6,660 nucleotides of DNA from an uncultured bacterium (GTDB lineage: Bacteria; Planctomycetota; DG-23; SLPQ01). Position numbers and translations under genes: made by a program. The stretch is from assembly GCA_937863625.1 (NCBI GenBank), contig CALMGO010000238.1, positions 1 to 6,660 of the forward strand. Reading direction: 5' to 3'. Shown here piece by piece: positions 5,617 through 6,660 of the stretch (its first letter is position 1; each line of letters starts with the position of its first letter). The notes beneath the pieces were generated by a model that saw only the letters and a program-made list of their open reading frames with translations, searched no databases and was not told the DNA's origin.

Positions 5617-6660
5617 TCACGGCCTTTCACGTCGCCGGTTCGGCGGGAATATTTGTAGTGGGCGCTGCAGGAACCCTCGCGGGAAACCATACAGGGGCCG
5701 ACCGGGTGCGCCGGGGTGCACCCCTGGCCGAAAAGCGCGCACTCCTGCGGGTCGATCGCACCACGAATGACCTCTCCGCACCGGCACCCTGCAGGCTCTT
5801 TTGCCTGGCCGATGTCGACGTGGTGCACGAGTGCAGCATTAAAGCGCTCATATCGCTTCACAGGTGCGAACCCCGACTGCGGGATGACGCCGATGCCGCG
5901 CCAGTCCTCATCCGACGAGTCAAAGACCTCGCCCAGGACGCGCCGGGCGGTGGCGTTGCCGCCGGGTTTGACGACGCGGGAATATTCGTTCTCGACGACG
6001 CTGCGGCCGTCGGAAATCTGCTCCAAAATCATGCGAACGGCGCGCGCGATATCCGCGCCTTCAAAGCCCGCGACGACACAGGGGCGTCCGGTATCCGCGA
6101 CGACTTTGTAAGGCTCAGGGCCGATGATGACGCTGACGTGGCCGGGGCAGAGAAAGGCGTCGATGGAAAGATCGGGCGCGGCAAGAAGCGCGGACATCGC
6201 GGGGATAATCTGCTTGTGAGAAAAGAGGGCGGAGAAATTATCGATGGCCTTTTCGTCGGCGGCCTTAATGGCAAGGGCCGTTGCGGGAGCGGTAGTTTCA
6301 AAACCGACGGCGGCGAAGACGACCATTTCGTGCGGATGTTTTGCGGCGTAGGAGACGGCGTCAAGCGCGCTGTAAACAATGAGAACGCGGGCGCCCGAGG
6401 CGCGGGCCTCGGCAAGCGAGGCGTCAGAGCCGGGAACGCGCAGCATGTCGCCGTATGTGGCGAGGGTGACGTTTTCAATCGCGGCAGTTTTGATGCAGGC
6501 GTCGATGTAGCCCTGCGATGAAACGCAGACGGGGCAGCCCGGGCCGCTTATCAGGCGTACCCCTGCGGGCAGAAGATCTCGAAGGCCGCTTCGACAGATG
6601 GCGACAGTGTGCGTGCCGCAGACTTCCATGATGGTGACGCGGCGGCCGAGGGCGTCCGCG
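5613..6660 (-). CDS. hypD: Hydrogenase maturation protein HypD, 5' end beyond the window
   Basis: HypD is the [4Fe-4S] scaffold that, with HypC, builds the Fe(CN)2CO unit and receives cyanide from HypE. The ATG at 6629 is not the true start. It encodes the Met of the internal signature MEVCGTHT, and the frame stays open to the edge, reading ADALGRRVTI before it, as expected for HypD. About 30 N-terminal residues should lie outside. Counting from that Met, key cysteines are C4 (MEVCGTH) and C32/C35 (GPGCPVC). The C-terminal cluster region holds C282, C284, C297, C304, C313 and C321, within CRCGEV, CALFGQGC, PVGPCMVS and the HYKY ending. All signature motifs are intact. The TGA stop overlaps the hypE start. 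hypC is commonly just upstream in such operons, but that part is not visible. Confidence 0.95.
   Translation of the reverse strand, partial: ADALGRRVTIMEVCGTHTVAICRSGLRDLLPAGVRLISGPGCPVCVSSQGYIDACIKTAAIENVTLATYGDMLRVPGSDASLAEARASGARVLIVYSALDAVSYAAKHPHEMVVFAAVGFETTAPATALAIKAADEKAIDNFSALFSHKQIIPAMSALLAAPDLSIDAFLCPGHVSVIIGPEPYKVVADTGRPCVVAGFEGADIARAVRMILEQISDGRSVVENEYSRVVKPGGNATARRVLGEVFDSSDEDWRGIGVIPQSGFAPVKRYERFNAALVHHVDIGQAKEPAGCRCGEVIRGAIDPQECALFGQGCTPAHPVGPCMVSREGSCSAHYKYSRRTGDVKGRE

Noticed and set aside
5658..6521. 287-residue plus-strand open frame inside hypD
   Set aside because: Antisense to intact hypD; its Gly/Asp/Arg-rich composition reflects codon bias on the other strand.
6627..6629. 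ATG at 6629 as the start of hypD
   Set aside because: This Met belongs to the internal MEVCGTHT signature; the frame continues upstream to the edge with HypD-like sequence, so the true start is outside.

Overview
The window is a compact, almost fully coding hydrogenase locus read entirely from the minus strand. In transcription order (right to left) it holds hypD (5' end cut by the window edge) and hypE, which are two [NiFe]-hydrogenase maturation genes. A 215-bp intergenic region with regulatory signals follows. Then come a stand-alone response-regulator receiver protein and a four-gene hydrogenase operon in the order hydB-hydG-hydD-hydA, ending in what looks like half of a terminator hairpin at the left edge. 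The large plus-strand open frames are antisense shadows of these genes.

The four structural genes match the soluble, cytoplasmic group 3b [NiFe] hydrogenases (NAD(P)-linked 'sulfhydrogenase' type): a NiFe large subunit (HydA), a small three-cluster FeS subunit (HydD), an FAD/NAD(P)/[2Fe-2S] diaphorase subunit (HydG) and a two-cluster ferredoxin-like subunit (HydB). Electrons would run H2 <-> NiFe site <-> HydD clusters <-> HydB/HydG <-> FAD <-> NAD(P)(H). HypE and HypD make and assemble the Fe(CN)2CO part of the NiFe site, so the window couples enzyme and cofactor assembly. HypC, HypF, HypA, HypB and the maturation endopeptidase are not present here and must lie elsewhere.

The organism is most likely an anaerobic or facultatively anaerobic bacterium with moderately GC-rich DNA. 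The support is Shine-Dalgarno-led genes, 4-bp start/stop overlaps, a CheY-like receiver in the operon and a TGTGA-N6-TCACA operator. The phylum cannot be named from sequence alone. Isoleucine is often coded by ATA (7 of 15 in hydD by hand count), which is unusual for GC-rich coding DNA and may help placement.

Most of this is a known enzyme system. The parts worth a second look are regulatory: the receiver protein with no output domain and an enlarged loop before its conserved Lys, encoded first in the hydrogenase operon, and the perfect CRP/FNR-type palindrome plus hairpin and promoter-like elements upstream of it. No mobile elements, CRISPR arrays, tRNA or rRNA genes were seen.
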